Source of the DNA: Megaleporinus macrocephalus
Taxonomy: Eukaryota; Chordata; Actinopteri; Characiformes; Anostomidae
Reading direction: 5' to 3'
Assembly: GCA_021613375.1 (NCBI GenBank)
Contig: CM038728.1
Coordinates: 34,736,299 to 34,800,298, forward strand
Length of the DNA: 64,000 nucleotides
Below, piece after piece: positions 34,095 through 45,134 of the stretch. The translations under genes were made by a program, and so were the position numbers. Under the pieces are notes generated by a model. That model saw only the letters and a program-made list of their open reading frames with translations. It had not been told where the DNA came from and searched no databases. Position 1 is the stretch's first letter. The number at the start of each line of letters is the position of its first letter.

Positions 34095-34940
34095 TGAGAG
34101 GCTATTTCCGAGTCCCGAGAGCGACACGAGACTGAGGCGGCTAGTGCAGAGCATAAAGGATATTTCCATCAACAAACTATCACTGCAGTATGGAACTGAG
34201 GCTTAGGCTGGAGAAAGAACGGTGGGTGGAACAAAAGCGAGGGGACCCTGTCAATCACAAATCAAGCAGCTGTAATCAGAGCAGGCCATGTCGATCAATC
34301 AATCTGTTACTATGTATATGCTCCCAAACTGCAGAACGAGAGAGCGAGGCAGGAAAACGAGAGTGGATATGAAGGCCGTATCCTCAGATCTAAGCCTAAT
34401 AAAGCAGTTTGAAAAAAGATTAAAAAGCTGGCATTACTGATTACAGTTCCAGTCGTGTAATTTGTAATCAGCGCTGAATTACATTCCTTTAGTAATTCCA
34501 GCCGAACTGGAACAGCTGTTGACGCTATAGGTGAGTGTAGACGGAGGCGTGATTTTCTTTTTGTTTGAGAGTACAATAAATCAAATCTCCAAGAACAAAG
34601 CTTTGCCCCCCTGCGCTTCCAGAAAGGTAATGAGTCATCATTCACTGCTTTAGTGGGCGTAATACACCCCAGAGGCGAAGCTCAAGGATATTCTCCCGTC
34701 TTAATCCCAGCAGGAGTCCGCGCTCTAATCACCATTTTTGCTCAGACCCCCCCGAATATGTGAAATATTAAGGTAAATCTGCGCCGTGTTACCGCTGTGA
34801 GGTCAGAGCCGGGTCTTCGGCGAGGAGGGTTAAGACGGCGAGGAGAGGAAAAACCAAAATATCCAAAAGTGCTGGGCTTGTTAGAGGAACAGCGTAGAGG
34901 TGGATGTAGAACACTGGCCAAAGAACGTGATGAAATATTG
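34095..34940. other. Unique sequence with a possible conserved non-coding element
   Basis: 34380-34660 is AT-balanced, low in repeats and rich in homeodomain-like attac/gtaat words (for example ctgattacag, ttgtaatcagcg, gaattacat). This texture is typical of conserved non-coding elements near developmental genes. I have no alignment, so this is only a suspicion. Confidence 0.25.
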
Positions 34941-35170
34941 GGGCCCACTTTATATTAAGTCACTAGCGCTGTCAAGCGATTAAAAAAATCTAATTAATTA
35001 CAAGCTCTGGGATTAATTAATCTAAAATAATAGTCACATTCATCACTTTTCAAATGAATGAATGAGTAAATCAATGAACGGTGCACCGAGGTAACTGGGA
35101 TTGCTAACTGAGGTCCAGTGATCTCCAGTCAACAGCTTTGATTTCTGTTCTGTTGATGAACGTTGATGAG
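34940..35170. repeat. Fragment of gggcccactttatatt-type dispersed repeat
   Basis: The phrase ggggcccactttatattaag at 34939-34958 matches the start of the repeats at 37861 and 38465. The following sequence differs, so only the end is shared. Confidence 0.5.
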
Positions 35171-35171
35171 T

Positions 35172-35240
35172 GTTAGAAGGTTGTGCTCCTCAATCACAGT
35201 TTATAAACTGCATCAGAAGATGCTATCTGTAAAACCTAGA
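35172..35240 (+). repeat. 70-bp direct repeat, left copy
   Basis: Contains gttagaaggttgtgctcctc and catcagaagatgctatctgt. A close second copy lies at 37038-37108, on the other side of the nested elements. Confidence 0.85.
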
Positions 35241-35516
35241 GCAGAGATCACTAATAGCCGGACCGCGGTCCAGATCCAGACCCAGACGCTGTCCAATGCG
35301 GACCCAAACTGATAAACTATTGAGAATTATTTAATGTTGACTGTGTTTATTTTAAGAGGTGGAGCTTTTCTTGTCTTTACGGTATACGGGCTTTAGGGCA
35401 CAGTGAACTCCAATCCAGAGACCAATCGTGTGCGCTTAAAGATCACTGAAGCCTCCTCGACCAATCAGATCTGTGCACATTGGTGTATGAAGCGAGAAGC
35501 AGCAGCCGGAGACTAA

Positions 35517-36456
35517 TGTCTAGTTCGTACTACACGATTCCTTGGCGCTCGCTCAGTCGTGTAGTGTGAACAGCTGAAAGACGCTCACCGACTAATCACA
35601 GACGCCCGGCAAATATCTAGCACGTTTAATATCTAGGCCAGTCGGCGACTGTGAGTCAACAGCAGCGTCAAGCTACAGCCAATGGGATCACGTAGAGAGA
35701 GAACCACGTCACCGTTCACGCAATCTCACTGCAGCTGCGGGCGACTCGTATGTTTATATGTTTATATTGATAAAATATTCACGAACAGAGAGTCCCTGCT
35801 GGCCCCATGTCTTCATCTATCTTCATACCTTTTTCTTCTTTCTTGCAGATCAGTGCCGTAACAACTCGTATCACTGGTTTGTTGACGTCTGTTTTGGAAA
35901 TAATGTATGTTCTACGTGGTGTCACAAGCTCTCACATGCGTTTAGTTTTCATTTACATTTACAGTATTTAGCAGACGCTCTTATCCAGAGCGTCTATCTC
36001 TATCTAGTACAAACAGGTTTAAGTCCAAACTACTCTTATACTCAAACACTGCTATAAACTAGTGCCAGTGCTGATACCTAGAAAAAAGACAGAGCAACAC
36101 CTAGCAAGACTGGAACACCTACACCTACGAACACCTACACCTACAGAGAAGAGAATAAATACAGACTACATACAGCACAAGAGCAATACTTAGCCAGTGC
36201 TCCTAGAAGATCAAGTGCAATTACAGTTTTTACCAGTACTTTAGTAGATTAGTGCTTATAAGTGCTTATAAGTTTTCGTGTGTTTTCATGATAAAAACAT
36301 GTGTTTGGACCGAAGCCAGATGAATCGGCGATTCTCCAGAGTGAAAGTTGTGTAATTGGTGACCCAGTGCTGCCAACCAGTCGTGTAGTGTGGAAGCCAC
36401 AACCACTGTAAGACTCTCGATTACAACACAACCAGTCACGTAGTGTGAACCAGGCA
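35517..36456. mobile_element. Harbinger-like non-autonomous DNA transposon
   Basis: The left end tgtctagttcgtactacacg and the reverse complement of the right end (tgcctggttcacactacgtg) match at about 15 of 20 positions. The element is flanked on both sides by TAA, which fits the TWA target duplication of PIF/Harbinger elements. Sub-terminal gtcgtgtagtgtg words recur at both ends. It is about 940 bp with no transposase frame. Superfamily is inferred from the TAA flanks only. Confidence 0.65.
35950..36250. mobile_element. Angel-like MITE fragment nested in the Harbinger-like element
   Basis: The phrase acatttacagtatttagcag followed by acgctcttatccagagcg is the characteristic end of Angel-type elements, which are widespread in fish. 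The other end is not clear, so the right boundary is approximate. Confidence 0.5.
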
Positions 36457-37037
36457 TAAAGCGAGTCAGAAAGAATAACGAGCTCTAAAAACAGAAACGT
36501 CCACAGAGAAACCTGAGTGTTTAACAGGAACGGTTCTGGAATGGACCTGCTCGTCTACCTCTCTGTACAACCAACATATCACTCTGTGAAGCCGAGTTAA
36601 CAAGAATACACACGTTTAATATACTGTTTTTTTTTTTTTTAATTTTAAGATGCTGTTTATTCAAAAGCATTCTGTTTTTTTAAATGTAGTCCTTGTGAAA
36701 ATACATTTATTATTAGTTTATAAATAATAATTCAGTTCAGCATTTAAACAGTAAATATACTGAAATATACTGAACGGTATGTGTGGTGTGTTGGTGTTTC
36801 AGTAGCTGATGGTATAAGATGCTGATACTAGACTACTTCAGTAAACAGGATACACCACTGAATCAGAACACACGCTAGAGATAATGAGGGTCCGGACCGG
36901 CCTGAGGAGATCTCCTCTAACTGGACCTTACTGACTCTAATTAAACACCCCTGTTCTATGTAGAACATCAGAGATCAATTTGAATAGTAAATAAATAAAT
37001 TCTACTGCGCCTTCAGACAGCAACATTAAAGCTAATG

Positions 37038-37108
37038 AATGTTAGAAGGTTGTGCTCCTCAATGGTGGCTGATAAGCTGCATCAGAAGATGCTATCTGTA
37101 AAAGCTAG
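37038..37108 (+). repeat. 70-bp direct repeat, right copy
   Basis: Counterpart of 35172-35240, differing mainly in the middle (aatggtggctgataagctg). Confidence 0.85.
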
Positions 37109-37109
37109 A

Positions 37110-37515
37110 CTAACCCTCAGTCCTCTACCATCCACACTGCTCCATAGCAGTCCATTCAGAAGTTTGTAAGTCGGTCCTGGTAGACGTACACAGACGTACC
37201 CAGTCTGGGTGTAAAGGCCTGATCCAGTGTGGCTTGACGAGGTTAGCTGCTAGCTGAAGCATCACGTGCTGTACTGGGTTGGACCACCGGTTTCACAGAT
37301 AAAAGCCTTGAGTTGAGGTGATACTTCAGGCTTTGAGGTAAACGCACCGTTAAGGGGGCCGAGTAGTGCGGTTTCGTTTGCCTCTATCATATTATAATGA
37401 CTGGAACAGCTAATGATGCGCCGGGTCAAAGGTCACCAAGGAAGACCATTAGTCAGCATCAGTTTTATTAATTCTTTTCGCTTTGATTAATTAAGCCCTA
37501 GTAATTACACGTTTT
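37110..37515. other. Unique sequence, no gene seen
   Basis: Mixed composition. No coding signal. Confidence 0.4.
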
Positions 37516-37519
37516 CTTT

Positions 37520-38765
37520 TTTGTCGCATGTAAGAGTGTCTTGATAGCTGCAACAGCATATTCTATTGTGTTATAACACATTTGTAACAACATTAGTGCA
37601 GTCATTTTTGTGATTGGCAGTTTTTGCGTTATAAGGAAGATGTTTCAGTATTAACACTGTTTAAAACTCAGTTATTAAACACGTTACAACAGCATATACA
37701 TATATAAACTAATATTATCTGTAATTACATGATATAATAGGCTGTTATAACTGTTAAAATACTTTTATTAAAAAATAAATTGATACACATGTGTAACTAC
37801 ACGATCTGTGTATCCAGAGATCTGGTGGTATTGATCACTGGCCAAAAAAAAGATAAAAATTGGGTCCCACTTTCTGTGTCTGTAATAACTGTGTAGTTAC
37901 ACATGAGTAACATATGTAACTACAATCTAACTACTAATGATGTAGCAGATGGATTAGAGCAGTGCAAATTATGTAATTACATGTGTATATCAATTTATTT
38001 TATTGCCTGTGTACTTATGTATGTATCATGTAAGAGTAGCTTAATGGCTATAACAGCATATTTTATTGTGTTATTACACATTAGTAACAACATGAGTGCA
38101 CTTATATTTGTGATTGGCAGGTTTTGCTCCAGATGAAATCTTTTCCAGTGTTATAAGGAAGGAAGATGTTTCCAGTGTTAATACTGTTTTAATCTCAGTT
38201 ATAAAACATGTTATAACAACGCTGCACTAAACTTTTGTTAAAAAAACTGCTAACTACAAATATAGTTATACTCATATTATTACCAGTCTGTAGTTACATA
38301 AGAGACAATGTGCTGTTATAACTATTAAGATTCTATTATGTAATTACATGAGATTAAAAAAGAAATTGATAGATGCGTAACCACCTATAACAGAGGCTAC
38401 TTCAGTAGTAGTTACACAGTTGTTCATGTGTAATTACTGGAATTGATCACTAGCCAAAAAAATAGGGGTCCCACTTTATATTAAGTGTCTGTAATAACTC
38501 TGTAGTTACATATGAATAGCACATGTAACAACGATGCAACTACTAGTGATGGATTACAGCAGTACAGTTTATGTAATTACACATTTTTTTGTTTACCTCA
38601 TGTACCTTATGTAAGAGTATATTAACAGTTATAACAGCATATTTTATTGTGTTATTACACATTAATAACCACAAGTGCAGCTACATTTGCAATCCAATGT
38701 TGTTCCATTATAAGGAAGGAAGACGTCTCCAGTGTCAGTACTGGTTTAATCTCAGTTATAGTGAT
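37520..38765. repeat. Tandem duplication of a 500-580-bp unit, about 2.5 copies
   Basis: The word group catgtaagagt, acagcatatt, ttattgtgttattacacatt and aagtgca recurs at about 37528, 38027 and 38610. The phrase gggtcccactttat-or-ctgtgtctgtaataact recurs at 37861 and 38466. Palindromic gtagttac/gtaattac words are frequent. Small frames such as 37903-38136 are repeat-borne. Confidence 0.82.
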
Positions 38766-38769
38766 GTTT

Positions 38770-40355
38770 GACAGTTTTGATACAGTAGGCTGTGTCTCAA
38801 ACCCTACTGAGTGTGTAAGTAGGCTGTCTAGGTAGCAGCTGTGTAAGTATCAGTGTTCTCTCCTCATCTCTCCTCATAAAACAGATTACTGAGACGCTCT
38901 AGTTAGAGAGAGACTGCGTCACGGCTTGTTCCGCCCACTGCAGCACGCCACCGGTGGTTTAGCTGGTGGCTAAGCTACCAGCCGGCATCTAAAACAATAG
39001 CCCGAGGCTTAAAAATCCGCTAGCATAGATGCTAATGTCTGGAGTATAAAAGTGTAAATGGTGAAGGACTCGTTACAGAGTTGATAATAAAATACTGTTT
39101 TGTGTGATTATATGACCAGAAACACATTAAAACTCCAGAGAATCAAAATAACTCACATTTTAAAACCACTTCACTGCTCCTAGATTAGCCTGCACTGCAT
39201 CATGGGATTGTCTTAGCGGCTGAGGAAGCGTTTGATGTTTTCTTAAAATCAGGTCTAAATAAGGTTCCTCAGTAGCAGCATGTTTAAGGTATGTAAGAAT
39301 TGGGACAGTCTACATGTCAGGAGCGCATACTATGACGTAAAATGCTGCCTATGTAGGAGCTCAGTAGGATTTGAGACACAACCTAAGTTTCTTGAAAACA
39401 TCAAAGCACTCTGAATGACTGAATGTTTACATTTGGTTTCATTTTACAAAAGAAATTATGAAGAATTAATGAACCCATCACTGCCGCGATCAAGGTCCAG
39501 TATGTTGAAGAAACTGGTTCTGAGAAAGCTTCTATTCACCTGCCTCATTAATTCCTTCACCACAGTGAGGTTAATATCCTCGATATGGCTCTGATTCTAA
39601 ACAGACTGGCTTCTAAAGTGCTTCTAAACCACGTACCGGCCTTACTAAGGAATATATAATGAGTGGAATATATTACAGGCCGTGGCGGTTGAGTGCTGGT
39701 AGACTGAAGCGTTTAAATTGATCACGTTGTTTATTGGTTTGCTCCTCAAATACCAGCTCCTTTAAATGGTGTGGAACAATTTAGACCAGCGCCAAAACCA
39801 AACCCCCAGTGTTTCAACACCTACACGCTTTCCGCCACGGCGCGGAATCTGGAGTTTCCACCATGCTGCACTCGTGCCATCACATGACTGACAGCTCGCT
39901 CCCCGTAGAATGGAGGGTAATTGGCATTCAGGATCATCCCGATAATAGAACGAAGGCGATTTCTGAAGACAACCCACTTCGCCTCCCTCTTATTTCAGGG
40001 CAGGGAGAAATTCTTTCGCCCGCACCGCCCAGCCGACAGCCAGGCTGCTTTGCATGCAGCCTGTTGCAGCGTCCCTGGGGGGCTTTGAATGGCAGAGTCG
40101 GGGGTGGGGGGGGGGGGGGAGAGCCGTTCTCTATGCATGAGGAGAAATCTCCTTCAGCTCTGTGTTTTTCCCCAGCGGCGTTCTGTAGGGATTTATGACC
40201 TGTCACCTCAAAGCTGGTAGGGAGGTGATCTCTCCGCGTCACTTTCCAGCGCCCGCCGTGTCACTCGGAGGCGGCCGAGTTTACTCAACAGAACCGCACC
40301 AGCGTATTAGCCAGGGACGTGGCGTATTTGCAGCTTCAGCTATTTGGGACGCGTC
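38770..40355. other. Unique sequence with a GC-rich island at 39.8-40.3 kb
   Basis: 38770-39760 has no recognisable gene; gtaggctgtgtctcaaac near 38786 is mirrored by tttgagacacaacctaag near 39370, hinting at a decayed inverted-repeat element. 39800-40300 is GC-rich, has a run of about twelve G at 40106-40119 and octamer-like tttgcatgc words, and is open in several frames (up to 129 residues) without a domain. Confidence 0.4.
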
Positions 40356-40359
40356 AGTC

Positions 40360-41215
40360 GGGGAATAATGAAAGCGTTCCGCCGAGCTTACACGCCTCGG
40401 GAATTCAAGACTGCGCAGCTCTGATGGGAAAAGCTTCGGAAGGCCGAGCTTTGGTGGACATGTGGGCTTCAGAGTAACCAAAACACATTAAAGTTAATAT
40501 CACTGTAACACAGTTTGCTCAATATTTATTTGCTCTCCATGAATAATCCCAATTAGACTCTCAGGCTATATACATAATGGACATTTAGTTCTAGAGAGTT
40601 TATTTATAAGTGCTATACATCAGTCTTATCTTTTAATTTCCTATTAATTATTTGACTTCTATTATGTATTTTGTAAAAGTTGAAATTGCACAATTGTTCT
40701 TTAATTCAGTTTATAAGATGTTTTTATATGTATATAAAATGAAAATAATGAAATCATGAAAGCATTCAGTGAGTTTACATACCTCAGAAGTACAAGACTG
40801 CACGCCTCTGATGGGAAAAGCTTTGGAAAGCCGAGCTTTGGTGGATATGTGGGCTTCAGAGTAACCAAAACACACGAAAGTTAATATCACTGTAAAACTG
40901 CTCAATATTTATTTGTTCTCCATGAATAATCCCAATTAGACTCTCAGGCTATATACATAATGGACATTTAGTTCTAGAGAGTTTATTTATAAGTGCTATA
41001 CATCAGTCTTATCTTTTAATTTCTCATTAATACCATTAATTATATAAACATAAGAGTTGAAATCTATGTACAATTCTTCAGTAATCAGTTTATAAGATGT
41101 TTTTACTGTATATACTGCGCAACTATAAAACATCTACCTAATAAAATAATGAAAGTGTTCTGGTGAGCTTACATACCTCAGGAAAACAAGACTGTGAGGT
41201 TCTGATGGGAAATAT
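40360..41215. repeat. 390-bp tandem duplication, about 2.2 copies
   Basis: Units start near 40364, 40746 and 41148 with aataatgaaagc or a variant, followed by gatgggaaaagctt, agccgagctttggtgga and actctcaggctatatacata. The third copy is only about 70 bp. Confidence 0.92.
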
Positions 41216-41254
41216 TAATAATTTCAAATATATTTATAAAAAAATATAATCATA

Positions 41255-42123
41255 CACAGATCAGCCATAACATTAAAACCACCCCTTATATCTCCACTCA
41301 CTGTCCACTGTATCAGCTCCACTGACCATACAGGACCTCCACTCACTCAATAGTATCTGCTCTGTGGTGGTCCTGTGGGGGTCCGGATCATTAAAGAACA
41401 GAGTAAAATAGTATGCAGAGAATCAGATGAACTACAGTCTGTAAGTGGAGCTCCTGTATGGTCAGTGGAGCTGATACAGTGGACAGTGAGTGGAGGTCCT
41501 GTATGGTCAGTGGAGCTGATACAGTGGACAGTGAGTGGAGGTCCTGTATGGTCAGTGGAGCTGATACAGTGGACAGTGAGTGTAGGTCCTGTATGGTCAG
41601 TGGAGCTGATACAGTGGACAGTGAGTGGAGGTCCTGTATGGTCAGTGGAGCTGATACAGTGGACAGTGAGTGGAGCTCCTGTATGGTCAGTGGAGCTGAT
41701 ACAGTGGACAGTGAGTGGAGGTCCTGTATGGTCAGTGGAGCTGATACAGTGGACAGTGAGTGTAGGTCCTGTATGGTCAGTGGAGCTGATACAGTGGACA
41801 GTGAGTGGAGCTCCTGTATGGTCAGTGGAGCTGATACAGTGGACAGTGAGTGGAGGTCCTGTATGGTCAGTGGAGCTGATACAGTGGACAGTGAGTGGAG
41901 GTCCTGTATGGTCAGTGGAGCTGATACAGTGGACAGTGAGTGGAGGTCCTGTATGGTCAGTGGAGCTGATACAGTGGACAGTGAGTGGAGGTCCTGTATG
42001 GTCAGTGGAGCTGATACAGTGGACAGTGAGTGGAGCTGCTGTATGGTCAGTGGAGCTGATACAGAGGACAGTGAGTGGAGATATAAGGAGGTGGTGTTAA
42101 TGTTATGGCTGGTCTTAGTATTC
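41255..42123. mobile_element. Tc1/mariner-type MITE expanded by an internal minisatellite
   Basis: The left arm reads gatcagccataacattaaaa, then ccttatatctccactcactg and tgtatcagctcc. The right arm, reverse complemented, reads gaccagccataacattaaca followed by the same words. The arms therefore form inverted repeats of over 65 bp, with TA next to each end as in Tc1/mariner elements. A companion copy at 54300-54412 has the same right arm without the array. Confidence 0.85.
41443..42075. repeat. 45-bp minisatellite inside the MITE
   Basis: About 14 copies of a unit around ggtcctgtatggtcagtgga, gctgatacagtggacagtga and gtgga. The unit is the right-arm inverted-repeat sequence itself. Single-base variants (ggtcct, gctcct, gtaggtcct) repeat in the same order in groups of about four. 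45 is a multiple of three and lacks stops, so long 15-residue-repeat frames exist on both strands. They are not genes. Confidence 0.96.
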
Positions 42124-42603
42124 GATGAGTTCTGCCTTGTACGTTGCTGGAGGCTCAGGAGAGAGAGGACTGACTCCTCCGGGTCCGTCTCTTGACCGCA
42201 AGCAATCCTGTACGATGATCCGGTCACACTCGGAGGCTGAGAAGCAGAAAACGCTTAAGCACCTTCTAAGAAATCGAGTCTCCTGAAAAGAAAGAAGCTG
42301 TGAAACACGGCGGCGCAGAGGCGAGTCTGAGTCAAGGCCGAGAACATTCGCAGGCGCAACACACACCCGGCTGAAACGAGCGTGTGATTTAGTGAGGCTG
42401 CTCGTGCGGTCACTAACTGCCCGCGCATCAGCTGCAGGGTTTTAGGAGAGCTGGAGAAATAATGGAGTCGTCATCAAGCTGCACAAACGCTGAGGGATGA
42501 AGATCCGCACCACGTCTTCTCACCAGCGGGGAAGCCTGAGGGCCTCCTAGACCTTAGCAGAAGGTCTAATGAGTAACGCGCTCCAAACGGTTAACGACTG
42601 CAT

Positions 42604-42618
42604 GCAGGGGGCGCAGCA
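42604..42618 (+). promoter_or_regulatory. CTCF-like motif
   Basis: gcagggggcgcagca contains CAGGGGGCGC, an exact form of the central part of the vertebrate CTCF motif. Only a match by eye. The unique, GC-rich context makes it more credible than the copies in repeats. Confidence 0.45.
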
Positions 42619-42665
42619 CCATATTCTGAGCCCCGGGCACTGCAGTGTGCCCTGCAGACCCCTTC

Positions 42666-42717
42666 CATCACCTCCTCCTCCTCCTCCTCCTCCCCTCCCC
42701 TCCCCTCCCCTCCCCCC
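42666..42717. repeat. (CTC)n and (CCCCT)n tract, G4-forming on the minus strand
   Basis: About seven ctc units followed by four to five ccct/cccct units and a final run of six C. On the minus strand this is a series of G4-5 runs spaced by one A. Confidence 0.9.
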
Positions 42718-42967
42718 GCAAGACAGTAAATCAAAGGAATGAAACGTGTTAATTATGGTGTGTTTTATTCCGAGGCTGGTCGAGAGGCGTTAAAGGGTTA
42801 ATCAGCTGGCGGTTCGTTAGTGGGGTTTAAATTAGACTGTTTAAGATGATCACAGGATCAGAGACACATTATTTAATTATATTTACTGTCAACAGGGGAC
42901 TGAAGTTGGAGCATTTATTAGACCCCCACTCTGGTGAGCCCACCGAGTCTCAAGTTTGATCGCTCTT

Positions 42968-44815
42968 TCTCTTAGTAACTGTGCTGCTCTCTCAGTAACT
43001 GTGCTGCTCTCGCTCTTTCTCTTAGTAACTGTGCTGCTCTCTCAGTAACTGTACTGCTCTCGCTCTTTCTCTTAGTAACTGTGCTGCTCTCTCAGTAACT
43101 GTGCTGCTCTCGCTCTTTCTCTTAGTAACTGTGCTGCTCTCTCAGTAACTGTGCTGCTCTCGCTCTTTCTCTTAGTAACTGTGCTGCTCTCTCAGTAACT
43201 GTACTGCTCTCGCTCTTTCTCTTAGTAACTGTGCTGCTCTCTCAGTAACTGTGCTGCTCTCGCTCTTTCTCTTAGCAACTGCTGCTCTCTCAGTAACTGT
43301 GCTGCTCTCGCTCTTTCTCTTAGCAACTGCTGCTCTCTCAGTAACTGTGCTGCTCTCGCTCTTTCTCTTAGTAACTGTGCTGCTCTCTCAGTAACTGTGC
43401 TGCTCTCGCTCTTTCTCTTAGCAACTGCTGCTCTCTCAGTAACTGTGCTGCTCTCGCTCTTTCTCTTAGTAACTGTGCTGCTCTCTCAGTAACTGTGCTG
43501 CTCTCGCTCTTTCTCTTAGTAACTGTCCTGCTCTCTCTCTCTCAGTAACTGTGCTGCTCTCGCTCTTTCTCTTAGTAACTGTGCTGCTCTCTCAGTAACT
43601 GTGCTGCTCTCGCTCTTTCTCTTAGCAACTGCTGCTCTCTCAGTAACTGTGCTGCTCTCGCTCTTTCTCTTAGCAACTGCTGCTCTCTCAGTAACTGTGC
43701 TGCTCTCGCTCTTTCTCTTAGCAACTGCTGCTCTCTCAGTAACTGTGCTGCTCTCGCTCTTTCTCTTAGTAACTGTGCTGCTCTCTCAGTTACTGTGCTG
43801 CTTTCGCTCTTTCTCTTAGTAACTGTGCTGCTCTCTCTCTCTCACTAACTAACTGTGCTGCTCTCGCTCTTTCTCTTAGTAACTGTGCTGCTCTCTCAGT
43901 AACTGTGCTGCTCTCGCTCTTTCTCTTAGTAACTGTGCTGCTCTCACTATTTCTCTTAGTAATTGTGCTGCTCTCTCAGTAACTGTGCTGCTCTCGCTCT
44001 TTCTCTTAGTAACTGTGCTGCTCTCGCTCTTTCTCTTAGTAACTGTGCTGCTCTCTCAGTAACTGTGCTGCTCTCGCTCTTTCTCTTAGTAACTGTGCTG
44101 CTCTCTCAGTAACTGTGCTGCTCTCGCTCTTTCTCTCAGTAACTGTGCTGCTCTCGCTCTTTCTCTTAGTAACTGTGCTGCTCTCTCAGTAACTGTGCTG
44201 CTCTCACTCTTTCTCTTAGTAACTGTGCTGCTCTCTCAGTAACTGTGCTGCTCTCGCTCTTTCTCTTAGTAACTGTGCTGCTCTCTCAGTAACTGTGCTG
44301 CTCTCACTCTTTCTCTTAGTAACTGTGCTGCTCTCTTAGTAACTGTGCTGCTCTCACTCTTTCTCTTAGTAACTGTGCTGCTCTCGCTCTTCCTCTTAGT
44401 AACTGTGCTGCTCTCTCAGTAACTGTGCTGCTCTCGCTCTTTCTCTCAGTAACTGTGCTGCTCTCGCTCTTTCTCTTAGTAACTGTGCTGCTCTCTCAGT
44501 AACTGTGCTGCTCTCACTCTTTCTCTTAGTAACTGTGCTGCTCTCTCAGTAACTGTGCTGCTCTCGCTCTTTCTCTCAGTAACTGTGCTGCTCTCGCTCT
44601 TTCTCTTAGTAACTGTGCTGCTCTCACTCTTTCTCTTAGTAACTGTGCTGCTCTCGCTCTTTCTCTTAGTAACTGTGCTGCTCTCTCAGTAACTGTGCTG
44701 CTCTCGCTCTTTCTCTTAGTAACTGTGCTGCTCTCTCAGTAACTGTGCTGCTCTCGCTCTTTCTCTCAGTAAATGTGCTGCTCTCGCTCTTTCTCTTAGT
44801 AACTGTGCTGCTCTC
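42968..44815. repeat. 50-bp CT-rich composite minisatellite
   Basis: About 37 copies of a composite of two sub-units: a 20-bp one (ctctcagtaactgtgctgct) and a 30-bp one (ctcgctctttctcttag plus taactgtgctgct). Some copies repeat the 30-bp sub-unit or lack two bases (agcaactgctgct). Every unit ends a pyrimidine run with tag or cag, like a splice acceptor. Confidence 0.96.
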
Positions 44816-45071
44816 TCTCTCAGTAACTGTTCTGCTCTCTCTCTCTCTCTCAGCAACGGTGCTGCTCTCTTTCTCTCTCTCTCAGTAACTGTGCTGCTCT
44901 CTCTCTCAGTAACTGTTCTGCTCTCTCTCTCAGCAACTGTGCTGCTCTCTCTCTCTCTCTCTCTCTCTCTCCCAGCAACGGTGCTGCTCTCTTTCTCTCT
45001 CTCTCAGTAACTGTGCTGCTCTCTCTCTCTCTCTCAGTAACTGTTCTGCTCTCTCTCTCTCAGCAACTGTG

Positions 45072-45131
<60 letters not shown>
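44816..45131. repeat. (CT)n-rich decay zone of the 50-bp array
   Basis: The same gtaactgtgctgct motif continues but is increasingly separated by (CT)n runs, ending in about 30 CT units at 45076-45129. Confidence 0.92.
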
Positions 45132-45134
45132 AGT

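Larger units (their letters stand above)
35242..36953. mobile_element. hAT-like non-autonomous DNA transposon, outer shell of a nest
   Basis: The left end cagagatcactaatagccgg and the reverse complement of the right end (caggggtgtttaattagagt) are imperfect inverted repeats. Both ends carry further inside the ggaccgcggtccaga or ggtccggacc words I associate with hAT ends in fish. The 8-bp flanks (acctagag, ttctatgt) share only their central cta, so the target duplication is not convincing. There is no transposase. A Harbinger-like element sits inside. Confidence 0.6.
42130..42960. other. GC-rich unique sequence, possibly regulatory
   Basis: Moderately GC-rich with no recognisable protein. Holds a CTCF-like motif and a strong G4-forming tract, annotated separately. 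Confidence 0.4.

Noticed and set aside
41375..42227. Open frames of 241-278 residues on both strands
   Set aside because: Product of a 45-bp stop-free minisatellite inside a MITE. Open on both strands, with no gene features.
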